64,000 nucleotides of DNA from the NCBI GenBank assembly GCA_963799415.1, contig CAWCXI010000039.1, forward strand, positions 1 through 64,000, in the 5' to 3' direction. The notes under the pieces were generated by a model. The model worked only from the letters and a program-made list of their open reading frames with translations. It did no database searches and was not told the origin of the DNA. The DNA is from JAMXLO01 sp963799415 (GTDB taxonomy: Bacteria > Pseudomonadota > Alphaproteobacteria > Acetobacterales > Acetobacteraceae). This document shows, one piece after another, positions 1 through 8,943 of the stretch. The position numbers were made by a program, and so were the translations under genes. Position 1 is the stretch's first letter. Every line of letters begins with the position of its first letter.

Positions 1-1130
1 CGCGACGGCATCAGGCAGAAGTCGCTGGCGGCGACGATCCGCCGCGCCATCGGCTCGTTGTAACCGATGAGGAGCCCGATGTTGTCGCGATGACTGCGCG
101 CGAGGCGGCTGAGCATGTGCTCGGTATCCGGATCGCCGAGGCCGAGGATGGCGATCTGACCACCCTCGTGGACGATGTCACGCGCGGTGTCGGCTACGAT
201 GTCCAGTCCCTTCTGGTGCACCAATCGCGAGACCACGCCGAACAGCGGGCCATCGGAGTGCTTCAGGCACAATCCGGTCCGCACCAGCTCGGCGTTCGCT
301 TGCTTGCCGGAGAGGTCGTCCGCCTCGAAGTGGTGCGGCAGATGTGGGTCGCAGCTTGGGTCCCAGCTTTCGTCGATGCCGTTGACGATGCCGGACAGCC
401 GGCCTTCAACGGCGATCCCGCGTGTCAGGCCATGGAGGCCAGCGCCAAGAGCCTCGGTGGTGATCTCGCGCGCATAGGTCGGACTGACCGTCGATACGTG
501 GTCAGCATAGAACAGACCGGCCTTGAGGAACGACACGCGGTCGTGAAACTCGACGCCGTTCACGTGGAACGCACTTTCGGGGATGCCGAGTGCGTGCATG
601 CGCTCGCGGTCGCACAGGCCTTGGTATGCAATGTTGTGGATGGTGAGCACGGTCGGCATACGCACGCCCTGCCAGCGCAGATACGCCGGTGCGAGACCGC
701 CCGGCCAGTCATTCACATGCAACAGATCCGGCTGCCAGTTCATGCCGGCGCGGCCGGCCGCGATGTCGGCGGCAGCGAGCGACAGACGCGCAAAGCGCAG
801 ATCATTGTCTGGCCAGTCGTGGCCTTCCGGTCCGGCATAAGGACTTCCGCTGCGTTGGTAGAGCGACGGCTCAAGGACAATGTACAGCGTCAGACCATCC
901 GCGGTGCGCGCCTCGCCTATGCAACAGGGATTGATGCCGGCGCGGCCAGGCAGGTGTGCCACCACGACGATGTCCCGGGCCTTTGCGATCACCTCAGGGT
1001 AGCCCGGCAACAGCACACGGATATCGATGTTCCGACGCTGGAGCGCGCGCGGTAGACCCGCCGACACCTCGCCCAGCCCGCCCGCCCTGGCATAGTCGGC
1101 AAGCTCGCTCGTCGCGAACAGAACTTTCAT
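1..1130 (-). CDS. glgA: Glycogen synthase, 5' part (runs off left edge)
   Basis: Transfers glucose from ADP-glucose to the non-reducing end of a growing alpha-1,4-glucan in the cytoplasm. The minus-strand reading from the ATG at 1130 gives about 376 codons without a stop. It begins MKVLFATSELADYARAGGLG, close to the GlgA N terminus with its K/R-x-GGL ADP-glucose-binding motif, and contains the starch-synthase motif HNIAYQG. The second Rossmann lobe starts at 'LFGVVSRLVHQKGLD'. The reading is still open at the window edge near the 'PSRFEPCGL' motif, so roughly the last 100 residues are missing. The downstream gene lies outside the window, so operon context is unknown. Identification is firm. 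Confidence 0.93.
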   Translation of the reverse strand, partial: MKVLFATSELADYARAGGLGEVSAGLPRALQRRNIDIRVLLPGYPEVIAKARDIVVVAHLPGRAGINPCCIGEARTADGLTLYIVLEPSLYQRSGSPYAGPEGHDWPDNDLRFARLSLAAADIAAGRAGMNWQPDLLHVNDWPGGLAPAYLRWQGVRMPTVLTIHNIAYQGLCDRERMHALGIPESAFHVNGVEFHDRVSFLKAGLFYADHVSTVSPTYAREITTEALGAGLHGLTRGIAVEGRLSGIVNGIDESWDPSCDPHLPHHFEADDLSGKQANAELVRTGLCLKHSDGPLFGVVSRLVHQKGLDIVADTARDIVHEGGQIAILGLGDPDTEHMLSRLARSHRDNIGLLIGYNEPMARRIVAASDFCLMPS

Positions 1131-1176
1131 ATTGCCCCGGGGGTGTGATGGCGCATGTTTTGTGCGTTTGGTTAGG

Positions 1177-1192
1177 TTAATGAAATCTTAAC
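1177..1192. promoter_or_regulatory. CtrA-like binding box upstream of glgA
   Basis: TTAA, seven bases, then TTAAC, which matches the full alphaproteobacterial CtrA consensus TTAA-N7-TTAA. Read toward glgA it is TTAAGATTTCATTAACC. It lies 47-62 bp upstream of the glgA start codon, where a promoter would be. One perfect match in a GC-rich window is notable but has not been tested against chance. Confidence 0.45.
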
Positions 1193-1325
1193 AGCCGAAA
1201 TGCCGAACAACACTCCTTTGGACCATTCACGACTGGCTCATGACATTCACGAATGCTTGCAGCACACCCCGGTGATCATACCGGCAGAGAATTTGCCACA
1301 ATCGTATCGCTCGCGGCTCGACTGT

Positions 1326-2162
1326 TCAAAGGTCGGCGTTCGCCGGGATGCTCTCCGCTTTCACGCCCATCGCCAGCAGCGACTGCCGCATCCACGCGCC
1401 CACCTGACGGGTGCCGGTGTTGTAATCGGCCCAACTGTTCAGGTAATCCCGCCACCGCCTATCCGGTTCCATCTGCACACCCATGGCACTCGGCAACGCC
1501 ACAGAGGGCGCCTGCAGCAACGTTACCTCCTCCAGCATGGGCGCCCGCGCACTGACGCTCAGCGCCTGGATCAACGCATACATGATGCAGTCGGCACGTC
1601 CCGCCTGCATCAGCAGGACTGCATCGTCCCCTTGCTTTGCACCGAGTGCCTGCGCCTTCGGTGCGTACCGCGCGAGCAGCACATCGGTCAGCGAACCGAT
1701 CAATGACACGACGCGAACCTCCGGCTTGTTCAGGTCCTCCCAGGTGCGCGCGGCAAAGCCGCGGCGGGCGACGAAGCCGAACGGATGCATGTAGTAGGCG
1801 TGGGTGAAGCCGATCGCCAGCGCTCGCTGCGGGGTCGGATTCAGCGCGAACGCAAGGTCGATCTTGTTCGCCTGCAGGTCCAGCACCGAGTTGGCGTAGG
1901 TGGATTCGATGTATTCCAGCCTGGCGTTGAACGGCGTGGCGATGCTCTTCGCCATGTCGATCGCAACGCCGGACCATTCGCCGGTGGCGAGGTCCTTGTG
2001 GAAGAACGGCATCTCGCCTGGCAGCGCGGCGATGCGCAGCACGCCGGTGCGGCGGATGCGGTCGATCGTGGCTTCGGCCGCCGGTGTCTGCGCCGCCGCG
2101 GTGCCGGCAACGGTGATGACGGCCGCGCCAAGAGCGGTCCCGAGCCTGCGTCTGGTCTGCAT
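1326..2162 (-). CDS. Periplasmic solute-binding protein, amino-acid ABC type (SBP family 3)
   Basis: A secreted binding protein of about 278 residues. It has a signal peptide (MQTRRRLGTALGAAVITVAG, cleavage around AQT) followed by the family 3 opening 'RIRRTGVLRIAALPGEMPF' and the typical 'GVAIDMAKSIA' and 'LDLQANKIDLAFALNPTPQRA' segments. These proteins deliver polar amino acids or related small acids to an inner-membrane importer, but no permease or ATPase gene is adjacent, so the partner is elsewhere. The start at 2162 was chosen over an upstream in-frame start because the signal peptide begins there and it falls 2 bp after the racemase stop, giving a two-gene operon with the racemase upstream. 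Ligand unknown. Confidence 0.8.
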   Translation of the reverse strand: MQTRRRLGTALGAAVITVAGTAAAQTPAAEATIDRIRRTGVLRIAALPGEMPFFHKDLATGEWSGVAIDMAKSIATPFNARLEYIESTYANSVLDLQANKIDLAFALNPTPQRALAIGFTHAYYMHPFGFVARRGFAARTWEDLNKPEVRVVSLIGSLTDVLLARYAPKAQALGAKQGDDAVLLMQAGRADCIMYALIQALSVSARAPMLEEVTLLQAPSVALPSAMGVQMEPDRRWRDYLNSWADYNTGTRQVGAWMRQSLLAMGVKAESIPANADL

Positions 2163-2164
2163 TA

Positions 2165-2890
2165 TCAGCCCCCGTTGTTGTAGCGCCGCGGCTTCAGTCC
2201 GGCATGGAACCATTCGACCAAGCCGATGATGTCGTACACCGGCACACCGAAGGTCTCCTCGATCTTCGCCGAATAGGGCGGCAGGTTCGTGCACTCGGAA
2301 ACGATCGCGCCGACGTCCGGGTATTCGTGCAGCAATTGTTCCGCCATGCCGAGTACCTCGCGTTCCTGCGCGGCGTAATCCACGACGGGCTGACCCGTGC
2401 GGTTGTTGTGACGAAAGATCCCATCAGGCGGCATACCGACCACCGGAAGATCCGTCGGACACCCGACGGCGCGGAAGTGGTCCGGCGACAGCGCGTCCTT
2501 GTCGGCAGTAAGCACGCCGACGCGCCTGCCTTTCGGCAGGATGCTCTGCACCAGCGGGATCTGCAGCAGGCTGGAGGTCGCGACCGGCACCGGACAATGC
2601 GCGACGAACTGCGGATGAAGTATCGCGAGAAAGCCGCAGCTCGTGGTGATGCCGTCGACGCCGAGAGCCACCAGCTCATCGGCCGCGCGCAGGAACAGGT
2701 CCAGCATGCCATCGGCGTTCGGCCTGACGATGCGGTCGGGCGTGGCGCCCCGCACCACGGCGAACTGCACGGGGAAGCGCCAGGTGGGCGCATAGCCGAT
2801 GTCGCCCGGCAGCCGTTGGAAGCCGGTATCCAGCATCATGATGCCGATGCTGACGCCGTGTACCGGCTGGCGGCGATGGAGCCTGGCCAT
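2165..2890 (-). CDS. Aspartate/glutamate racemase family protein
   Basis: About 241 residues of the Asp/Glu/hydantoin racemase superfamily, cytoplasmic enzymes that use two cysteines as acid and base on an alpha-carbon or related C-N chemistry. The first conserved cysteine sits in 'GVDGITTSCGFLA' and the second in 'VGAIVSECTNLPPYS', so both catalytic cysteines are present. The ATG at 2890 gives a sensible N terminus (MARLHRRQPVHGVSIGIMML). An earlier in-frame start at 2926 would run into the palindrome in the divergent promoter region. It is first in an operon with a solute-binding protein, which suggests metabolism of an imported amino acid or hydantoin-like compound (inference). Members also include maleate isomerases, so the substrate is unresolved. 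Confidence 0.78.
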   Translation of the reverse strand: MARLHRRQPVHGVSIGIMMLDTGFQRLPGDIGYAPTWRFPVQFAVVRGATPDRIVRPNADGMLDLFLRAADELVALGVDGITTSCGFLAILHPQFVAHCPVPVATSSLLQIPLVQSILPKGRRVGVLTADKDALSPDHFRAVGCPTDLPVVGMPPDGIFRHNNRTGQPVVDYAAQEREVLGMAEQLLHEYPDVGAIVSECTNLPPYSAKIEETFGVPVYDIIGLVEWFHAGLKPRRYNNGG

Positions 2891-2909
2891 TACGCGTCTC
2901 CCTGTTGCT

Positions 2910-2959
2910 GGACTTGACCCGGCCACCTGCGTACTTCAGCAGATGGTCGGGTCAAGTCC
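2910..2959. repeat. Long hairpin / REP-like palindrome
   Basis: GGACTTGACCCG (2910-2921) is perfectly inverted as CGGGTCAAGTCC (2948-2959). Allowing two G-U type pairs the stem extends to about 20 bp around a 10-base loop. It lies between divergent genes, within 20 bp of the racemase start. The TTGACCCG/CGGGTCAA core resembles intergenic palindromes dispersed in many alphaproteobacterial genomes (recalled, not searched). Confidence 0.7.
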
Positions 2960-2989
2960 TGGCAGGGGTGCGAAAGGGAGGAAGTGCAG

Positions 2990-4802
2990 ATGACGGCGAT
3001 CGATCCGATCCCTTATTCCGACGCGAAGATCCGCCGGATCCTTTCGACTGTGCGTACCATCGCGATGGTCGGTGCGTCGCCCAACTGGAACCGGCCGAGC
3101 TACTTCGTGATGAAGTATCTGCAGAACAAGGGCTATCGCGTCATCCCGGTTAACCCCGGCACAGCCGGCAAGGAACAGCTCGGCGAGAAGGTCTACGCCA
3201 GCCTGCGCGACATCCCCGACAAGGTCGACATGGTCGATGTGTTCCGTGCATCGGATCAGGTCGGTCCGATCGTCGACGATGCGATCGCGATCGGCGCCAA
3301 GGTGGTTTGGATGCAACTCGGCGTTCGCAACGACGAAGCGGCGGCGCGCGGCGAGGCGGCCGACATCGAAGTGATCATGGATCGCTGTCCCAAGATCGAA
3401 TTCGGTCGTCTCGGCGGCGAGCTGTCATGGAGCGGCGTCAATTCCGGCATCATCCGCAATCGCGCGCCCGAGGCACCTACCGAGCGCAAGGCGAAACCGC
3501 AGGTGCTGCCATCGGCCAATGTCAGCTACGGCTTCGAGACACGCGCGATCCATGCCGGCGCCTCACCCGATCCGACGACCGGCGCGCGGATCACGCCGAT
3601 CTTCCAGACCGCGGCCTATGTCTTCGACGATGTCGAGCACGCGGCGTCGCTCTTCAACCTGCACAACTTCGGCTACATCTACGCGCGCCTGACCAATCCC
3701 ACTGTCGCGGTGCTCGAAGAACGAATCGCCAGCCTGGAAGGCGGACGTGCTGCCTGTGCCGCCGCGTCCGGTCATGCCGCGCAGTTCCTGATCTTCGCCA
3801 CCATGATGGAGCAGGGCGACGAGTTCGTCGCCTCGCGCAACCTGTACGGCGGATCGCTGACTCAGTTCGGCCTGTCGTTCAAGAAGCTCGGCTGGACCTG
3901 CCACTTCGTCGATCCGCACGACCCGGAGAACTTCCGCCGCGCGCTGACGCCGCGCTGCAAGGCGATCTTCCTCGAAAGCCTGGCCAATCCAGGCGGCATC
4001 GTCGTCGATCTCGAACCTGTGGCGAAGATCGCGCACGAGGCGGGCATTCCGCTGATCGTCGACAACACGCTGGCGACGCCGTTCCTGTGCCGTCCGATCG
4101 AGTGGGGCGCCGATCTGGTGGTTCACTCGACGACGAAGTTCCTCGACGGCCACGGCAATTCGCTGGGCGGCGTCGTGGTGGAGAGCGGCAAGTTTGACTG
4201 GTCGCAGGGCGGCAGGTTCCCCGCGCTGACCGAACCGGAACCGGCCTATCACGGGCTGCGCTTCTACGAGAATTTCGGCGACTTCGCCTTTACCACCAAG
4301 GCACGCGCGGTGGCGTTGCGCGACTACGGCCCGACGATGGCGCCGATGAATGCGTTCCTGACCATCACCGGGATAGAGACGCTGCATGTGCGCATGGAGC
4401 GGCATGTGGTTAACGCGCAGAAGGTGGCGGAATACCTGGAACGCCATCCGCGAGTGGCGTGGGTCACCTATGCCGGGCTGGAGTCGAGCCCGTATCGCGA
4501 GCTGGCGCGCAAGTACCTGCCGCGCGGCGCCGGGTGCGGTGTTCACGTTCGGTGTGCGCGGCGGCTACGAGGCCGGCGTGAAGCTGGTGGAGAATGTGCG
4601 GCTGTTCTCGCACCTCGCGAACATCGGCGATACGCGCAGCCTGATCCTGCATCCGGCCTCGACCACGCATCGTCAGCTCTCGGACGAGCAACGGCTTGCC
4701 GCGGGCGCGGGACCCGATGTGATCCGCCTGTCGATCGGATTGGAGACCGCGGAGGATCTGATCGCCGATCTCGATCAGGCGCTGGAGACGGCCGGCGGCT
4801 GA
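2990..4802 (+). CDS. metY: CoA-binding domain fused to O-acetylhomoserine sulfhydrylase (one frameshift)
   Basis: Two domains in one reading frame. Residues about 15-145 are a YccU-type CoA-binding Rossmann domain ('IAMVGASPNWNRPSYFVMKYL', 'VIPVNPG', 'VVWMQLGVRN'). From about 185 on it is a Cys/Met-metabolism PLP enzyme ('FETRAIHAGASPDPTTGA') with the Schiff-base lysine at residue 383 in 'HSTTKFLDGHGNSLGG'. The sulfhydrylase makes homocysteine from O-acetylhomoserine and sulfide. An extra T near 4535 breaks the frame at 'PRGAG'; reading on in the next frame gives 'AVFTFGVRGGYEAGVKLVEN' and the conserved C terminus to a stop at 4802. ATG 2990 is preferred over GTG 2984 because AGGGAGG lies about 9 bp upstream. 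Stand-alone members of both families exist, so the fusion is notable. Confidence 0.85.
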
Positions 4803-4811
4803 CATCCTCGA

Positions 4812-5688
4812 CTACGCGATCACCACCGGGATCGCTGCCGGCGCGTCGGTCACGGCGATCGGCGTCCAGCCGGCGGCATCGCCGTCGGCCTGCGCGGGCA
4901 ACGCCTCATTGTCGATGAAGTCCACCTGCCGCGCCCGCACATGGCGCACGCCTGGTGCGCGGCTCAGCAGGTTGAGCGGCAATGCGGCGCCGTACAGCAG
5001 GGCGGCGGCAACACCTGAGTGATCGAACAGCACGACGGAGAACCCAGGCTCCGCTGCACAGGCGGACGGTGCGAGCATGAAGCGGCCACCGTACAGTCGG
5101 CCTTTGCTGACGATGACGCTGGCGGCCTGCATCTCCTCGCCATCGAGGCGCAGGTGGATCGTCGGGAAGCGGTAGCAGGCCAACTCGCGCAGCGTCTGGA
5201 TCGCATAGGCGCCGCGGCCGAACATTCGTTTCAGCGACGACGGGCACATGATGCACGACCTGTGCGTCGAACCCGACGCCGACCATTTGCACGAACAGCC
5301 TGGAGCCCGCGGCGGTGCGCACCACGCCGGGCCAGATCGGCCGCGTCCGCCCGAATGCCAGTGCCGCCGCCACGGCGCGCGGTTCGAAGGGAAGTGCAAG
5401 TTCGTGCGCCATCACGTTGGCGGTGCCGAGTGGGATCACACCCAGTCGCGCCGATGATCCCATCAGACCGTTGGCGACCTCGGCGATTGTGCCGTCACCG
5501 CCGGCGGCGACCACCATCGAAGAACCGCGACAGACCGCCTCGCGTGCCAACGCCTCGGCGTGGCCTGGACGATGTGTCTCCGATAGCTCGATGCGGATGC
5601 CGTTTGCCACCAAAACGTCGAGCACGCGCCACATCAGGCTGGCACGCCGCATCCCGGCAACAGGGTTGAACACCACGATCATCGGCAA
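4812..5688 (-). CDS. Diacylglycerol-kinase family lipid kinase (one frameshift)
   Basis: YegS/BmrU-type lipid kinase that phosphorylates a membrane lipid hydroxyl using ATP. It starts 'MPMIVVFNPVAGMRR', followed by the nucleotide-binding 'VVAAGGDGTIAEVANGL' and 'LGVIPLGTANVMAHEL', the hallmark GGDGT and P-L-G-T-x-N motifs. Near 5243 the frame slips. The downstream half continues one frame over with 'RMFGRGAYAIQTLRELACY', typical of the C-terminal beta-sandwich, and stops at 4812. Total coding length of about 290 residues fits the family. It is divergent from the LpxH-like/GT4 pair, and the three together suggest a lipid-modification cluster. The break is probably a sequencing error, since both halves are well conserved. 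Confidence 0.82.
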
Positions 5689-5861
5689 ATCAAATCGAAC
5701 GCATCTTCAACGCGAAGTTGTAAATCTGCCACATGATCCATTGCAGAAGGATGACAAGATTGTTGCTACGGAATGACTTTTACTTTGTCCGCCAAGATAA
5801 GGTTTCGTCACGGAATCTTAACTTTATCCACAAGGATTCATAGGTATTTCCTGTCACCTGC

Positions 5862-6692
5862 ATGAATGCTTCCATCATTTCCGGCGCGCGGCCACTGTAT
5901 CGCAGTGTATTCCTGTCGGATACACATCTCGGCACGCGAGGCGCGCGTTGCGACTTCCTTGCGGATTTCCTGCGCCGCACGAGTTGTCAGCACCTGTTCC
6001 TGGTCGGCGACATCTTCGACGGCTGGCGGCTGCGCAAGTCGTGGTACTGGGACGAGTATCACGACGAGGTGCTGCGACAGATTTTGCGGCACGCGCGCGG
6101 CGGCACGGAGGTGACCTACATTCCCGGCAACCACGACGAGATGTTCCGTGCCTGGCTGGATCCAATTGTTCCTGGCGGCCTGGAGATCGCCGGCATCCGG
6201 CTGCGGCAGGAAGCCGAGCATGTCACCGCGGCGGGCAAGCGTCTGCTGGTGATGCACGGCGACGAGTTCGACAGCGTGGTGCGCTACGCAAAGTTCCTGG
6301 CACTGCTGGGCGACGGGGCGTACTCCGCCGCACTGACGTTCAACCGCTGGTTCAACGTGCTGCGCCGCCGGCTGGGCTATCCCTACTGGTCGCTCTCGGC
6401 GTGGTTGAAGCGGCAGGTGAAGGGGGCGGTGAAGGCGGTCGATCGGTTCGAGAGCGCGCTGGCGAACGAGGCGCGGCGTCGCGGCTTCGACGGCGTGGTC
6501 TGCGGCCACATCCACCACGCCGAGATGCGCGAAGTGCAGGGCGTGCTGTATCTGAATGACGGCGACTGGGTGGAGAGCTGCACCGCGCTGGTGGAACATC
6601 ATGACGGACGGCTGGAGCTGATCGACTGGGTGGCGGCCAACCGCCTGTCGTTCTTCACACCGCGCCGAACCGCACTGAGCGCCGCTGCCTGA
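5862..6692 (+). CDS. LpxH-like UDP-2,3-diacylglucosamine diphosphatase / metallophosphoesterase
   Basis: A calcineurin-fold phosphoesterase of 276 residues with the full metal-site set: D20-x-H22 (SDTHLG), D50 (VGDIFDGW), N90-H91-D92 (PGNHDE), then 'MHGDEFD' and 'CGHIHHAEM'. LpxH relatives cleave UDP-diacylglucosamine to lipid X during lipid A synthesis at the inner membrane. This long, basic subfamily, adjacent to a GT4 enzyme and a lipid kinase, is often named UDP-2,3-diacylglucosamine diphosphatase, but its true lipid substrate may differ. It starts at ATG 5862 with a roughly 170-bp AT-richer divergent promoter region upstream shared with the lipid kinase. It is 37 bp upstream of the next gene and likely cotranscribed. 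Confidence 0.83.
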   Translation: MNASIISGARPLYRSVFLSDTHLGTRGARCDFLADFLRRTSCQHLFLVGDIFDGWRLRKSWYWDEYHDEVLRQILRHARGGTEVTYIPGNHDEMFRAWLDPIVPGGLEIAGIRLRQEAEHVTAAGKRLLVMHGDEFDSVVRYAKFLALLGDGAYSAALTFNRWFNVLRRRLGYPYWSLSAWLKRQVKGAVKAVDRFESALANEARRRGFDGVVCGHIHHAEMREVQGVLYLNDGDWVESCTALVEHHDGRLELIDWVAANRLSFFTPRRTALSAAA

Positions 6693-6729
6693 CTCGATCA
6701 CCCTCGAAAACCCGGCCTGCTGCGACGCG

Positions 6730-7764
6730 ATGCTGCCTCCCGCGCCTTCGCACAGGATCATGATTGTTACCGATGCGTGGCTGCCGCAGGTGAACGGCGT
6801 GGTGCGCACGCTGACCACTGTGGTGACCGAGTTGCGCGCGATGGGGCACGTGGTGGAGGTGATCTCGCCGGACCGCTTCCGCACCATCCCGTGCCCGACG
6901 TACAGCGACATTCCGCTGGCGCTGCTGCCGCGCCGGAGCCTGGTGCGCATGATCGAGGCGTTCCAGCCGGAGGCGCTGCACGTCGCGACCGAGGGCCCGC
7001 TCGGGATGGCGGCGCGAAGCTGGGCGAAGCGCACGGGATTTGCGTTCACCACCGCGTTCCACACGCGGTTCGCCGAGTACATCAAGGCGCGGACGGGTCT
7101 GCCGGTACGGCCGCTGTATGCCTGGATGCGACGGTTCCATGGCGCCGCGCAGGGCACCATGGTCGCGACGCAGTCGCTGCGCGACGAGCTGACGGCGCGG
7201 GGGTTCCGCAATATCCGCTCATGGTCGCGCGGGGTGGATCTGGATCTGTTCAAGCCGGAGCCGCGCGAGGAGTGGGGATTGCCGCGGCCGGTGTTCCTCT
7301 GTGTCGGTCGCGTGGCGGTGGAGAAGAACATCGACGCGTTTCTCGATCTCGATCTGCCGGGTTCGAAGGTGGTGGTCGGCGGTGGGCCGATCCTGTCGCG
7401 GTTGCGGCGCGAGTATCCCAATGTGCTGTTCACCGGCCCGCGGTACGGCGAGGCGCTGGCGCGTGCGTATGCCGGCGCCGATGTGTTCGTGTTTCCCAGC
7501 CTGACCGACACGTTCGGCCTGGTGTTGCTGGAGGCGCTGGCCTGCGGCACGCCGGTCGCGGCGTTTCCGGTCACCGGACCGATCGACGTTCTGGCCGACG
7601 CGCACGGCACAGTGGGCGCGGTGGATGTTGATCTGCGCGCGGCGGCGTTGGCGGCGCTGGGGGCCGATCGGTCGGCGTGTCGGGCGCATGCCGAACGCTA
7701 CTCGTGGCGCGCGTGCACGGAGGTGTTCTTGTCGCACCTGGTGCCGCTGGCGGGTGCTTCGTAG
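6730..7764 (+). CDS. GT4 family glycosyltransferase (membrane lipid type)
   Basis: A 344-residue GT-B fold retaining glycosyltransferase. The N-terminal lobe begins 'RIMIVTDAWLPQVNGVVRTL' and the donor lobe has 'VFLCVGRVAVEKNIDAFLDL' and 'SLTDTFGLVLLEALACGTPV', the donor-sugar-binding E-x7-E region with Asp replacing the first Glu. Close relatives in alphaproteobacteria transfer glucose or glucuronate to diacylglycerol or build phosphatidylinositol mannoside-like lipids. It is downstream of the LpxH-like gene (37-bp gap) and near a lipid kinase, which supports a membrane glycolipid role (inference). No transmembrane segment is visible, consistent with peripheral attachment to the inner leaflet. 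Sugar and acceptor cannot be told from sequence. Confidence 0.85.
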   Translation: MLPPAPSHRIMIVTDAWLPQVNGVVRTLTTVVTELRAMGHVVEVISPDRFRTIPCPTYSDIPLALLPRRSLVRMIEAFQPEALHVATEGPLGMAARSWAKRTGFAFTTAFHTRFAEYIKARTGLPVRPLYAWMRRFHGAAQGTMVATQSLRDELTARGFRNIRSWSRGVDLDLFKPEPREEWGLPRPVFLCVGRVAVEKNIDAFLDLDLPGSKVVVGGGPILSRLRREYPNVLFTGPRYGEALARAYAGADVFVFPSLTDTFGLVLLEALACGTPVAAFPVTGPIDVLADAHGTVGAVDVDLRAAALAALGADRSACRAHAERYSWRACTEVFLSHLVPLAGAS

Positions 7765-8148
7765 GACCGGCTGGCTGGCGGGTTTTTCTGCGGTTGTGGT
7801 GCCAGACGCTCTCAGCATTGTCTCAGAGTGACGCTGCGTGAGACGCGGTCACGGAGGCGGAGACATGTGGCGGTCCCGCGGCGCCGTTGTGCCGCTGTCG
7901 GTCCAGCGCCAGCAGGACCGGGCTGGAGCCGTGGACGATTTCGTCGACGAGGTCGGGGCTCGGGCGGGCCGAAGTCCGGCGGGTCGAATTTCACACCGGG
8001 CTTATGCATTAGAAAAGCCCCATCGCATCAGTGGCCTGGGTGTGATGCAAATATGGCTCCCGGATGGCGTGCCTGTTCGAGTTGTGTAACCGTTCCGCCA
8101 AGCAGCAGGAGCGCAAGCCCCACCCGTCCTACAGGGGGAGGTGGAACA
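7765..8148. other. Noncoding or unrecognised stretch
   Basis: 384 bp between the GT4 and methyltransferase genes. Short open frames exist on both strands (for example 7838-8089 plus and 7812-8009 minus), but none has a ribosome-binding site or recognisable residues, and they are arginine/proline-rich as expected of GC-rich noncoding DNA. The last 15 bases include AGGGGGAGG, the ribosome-binding site of the next gene. Confidence 0.5.
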
Positions 8149-8943
8149 ATGAGTGGTTGGCAACTCAGCGGCGATGCGCCGACGTCCTACACGCGCTTCG
8201 GACACAAGATCATGGAACCGTGGACGGACGATCGCATCCTCGCGGCCAATTGCCGCGATGGTGATCGGGTGCTTGATGTCGCTTGCGGAGCCGGACTGGT
8301 GGCCAACCGTATAAACTTGGTCAGCCGGAAGCTTTGCTCGGTAACCGGGATCGACCTCAACGAGGGCATGCTGAGCGTTGCCCGTACCAACCCGCAGGTT
8401 GAATGGAGACAAGGGAGCGCCATCGAGCTGCCGTTCGACACGGCCAGCTTCGATGTGGTGCTGTGCCAACAAGGACTTCAGTATTTTCCTGATCGAACCA
8501 AGGCGATGGAGGAGATGGCGCGGGTTCTCGTTCCGGGGGGACGCCTCGCCCTGAATGTTTGGCGGGCGCTCGAACGGCAGCCATTCCACGCTGCACTGAT
8601 TTCCGCTGTCGGCACATTTCTCGGCGCCGATGCACGGGCAGCCTTTGACCCAGCATTCTCACTCAGCACAGCTGAGGAACTGCGGCAGCTTGCCACAATT
8701 GCCGGCCTGGGCAACGTCCGCGTTCGGTTTGAGCAGCGGACTTTGCGCTATCCAGTGACAGGTGGGCTTGTCGCTGGATTCATGGGCGCGACACCTGTGA
8801 CCGCGCAATTCATGGCTCTGCCGGATGATCGCAGACAAGTTTTCGTGGCCCACGTCGTCGAGACACTCGCTGGCTATGTGGATGACGCCGGACTGGCGGC
8901 TCCCATGGAGAATCACTTTCTGACTGCGATGAAACCGATGTGA
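8149..8943 (+). CDS. Class I SAM-dependent methyltransferase (UbiE/Methyltransf_11 type)
   Basis: 264 residues. The SAM-binding motif I is 'DGDRVLDVACGAGLVANRI', the acidic end of beta-2 is 'VTGIDLNEGML', and motif IV is 'FDVVLCQQGLQYFPD', followed by 'MARVLVPGGRLALNVW'. The start at ATG 8149 is set by AGGGGGAGG 8 bp upstream; the open frame continues upstream to 7828 without coding character. It is single, with no clear operon partner. The substrate is unknown: relatives act on quinones, sterols or small acids. Adjacent genes do not help. Confidence 0.85.
   Translation: MSGWQLSGDAPTSYTRFGHKIMEPWTDDRILAANCRDGDRVLDVACGAGLVANRINLVSRKLCSVTGIDLNEGMLSVARTNPQVEWRQGSAIELPFDTASFDVVLCQQGLQYFPDRTKAMEEMARVLVPGGRLALNVWRALERQPFHAALISAVGTFLGADARAAFDPAFSLSTAEELRQLATIAGLGNVRVRFEQRTLRYPVTGGLVAGFMGATPVTAQFMALPDDRRQVFVAHVVETLAGYVDDAGLAAPMENHFLTAMKPM

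Noticed and set aside
90..1055. Long plus-strand open frame at the left edge
   Set aside because: It is antisense to the glycogen synthase reading, which carries clear family motifs; high GC content leaves the complementary frame open.
5838..7610. 590-codon minus-strand open frame
   Set aside because: Antisense to the LpxH-like and GT4 genes and of low-complexity composition.
7812..8089. Small open frames on both strands in the 7765-8148 gap
   Set aside because: Arg/Pro-rich, overlapping each other, without start signals or motifs.
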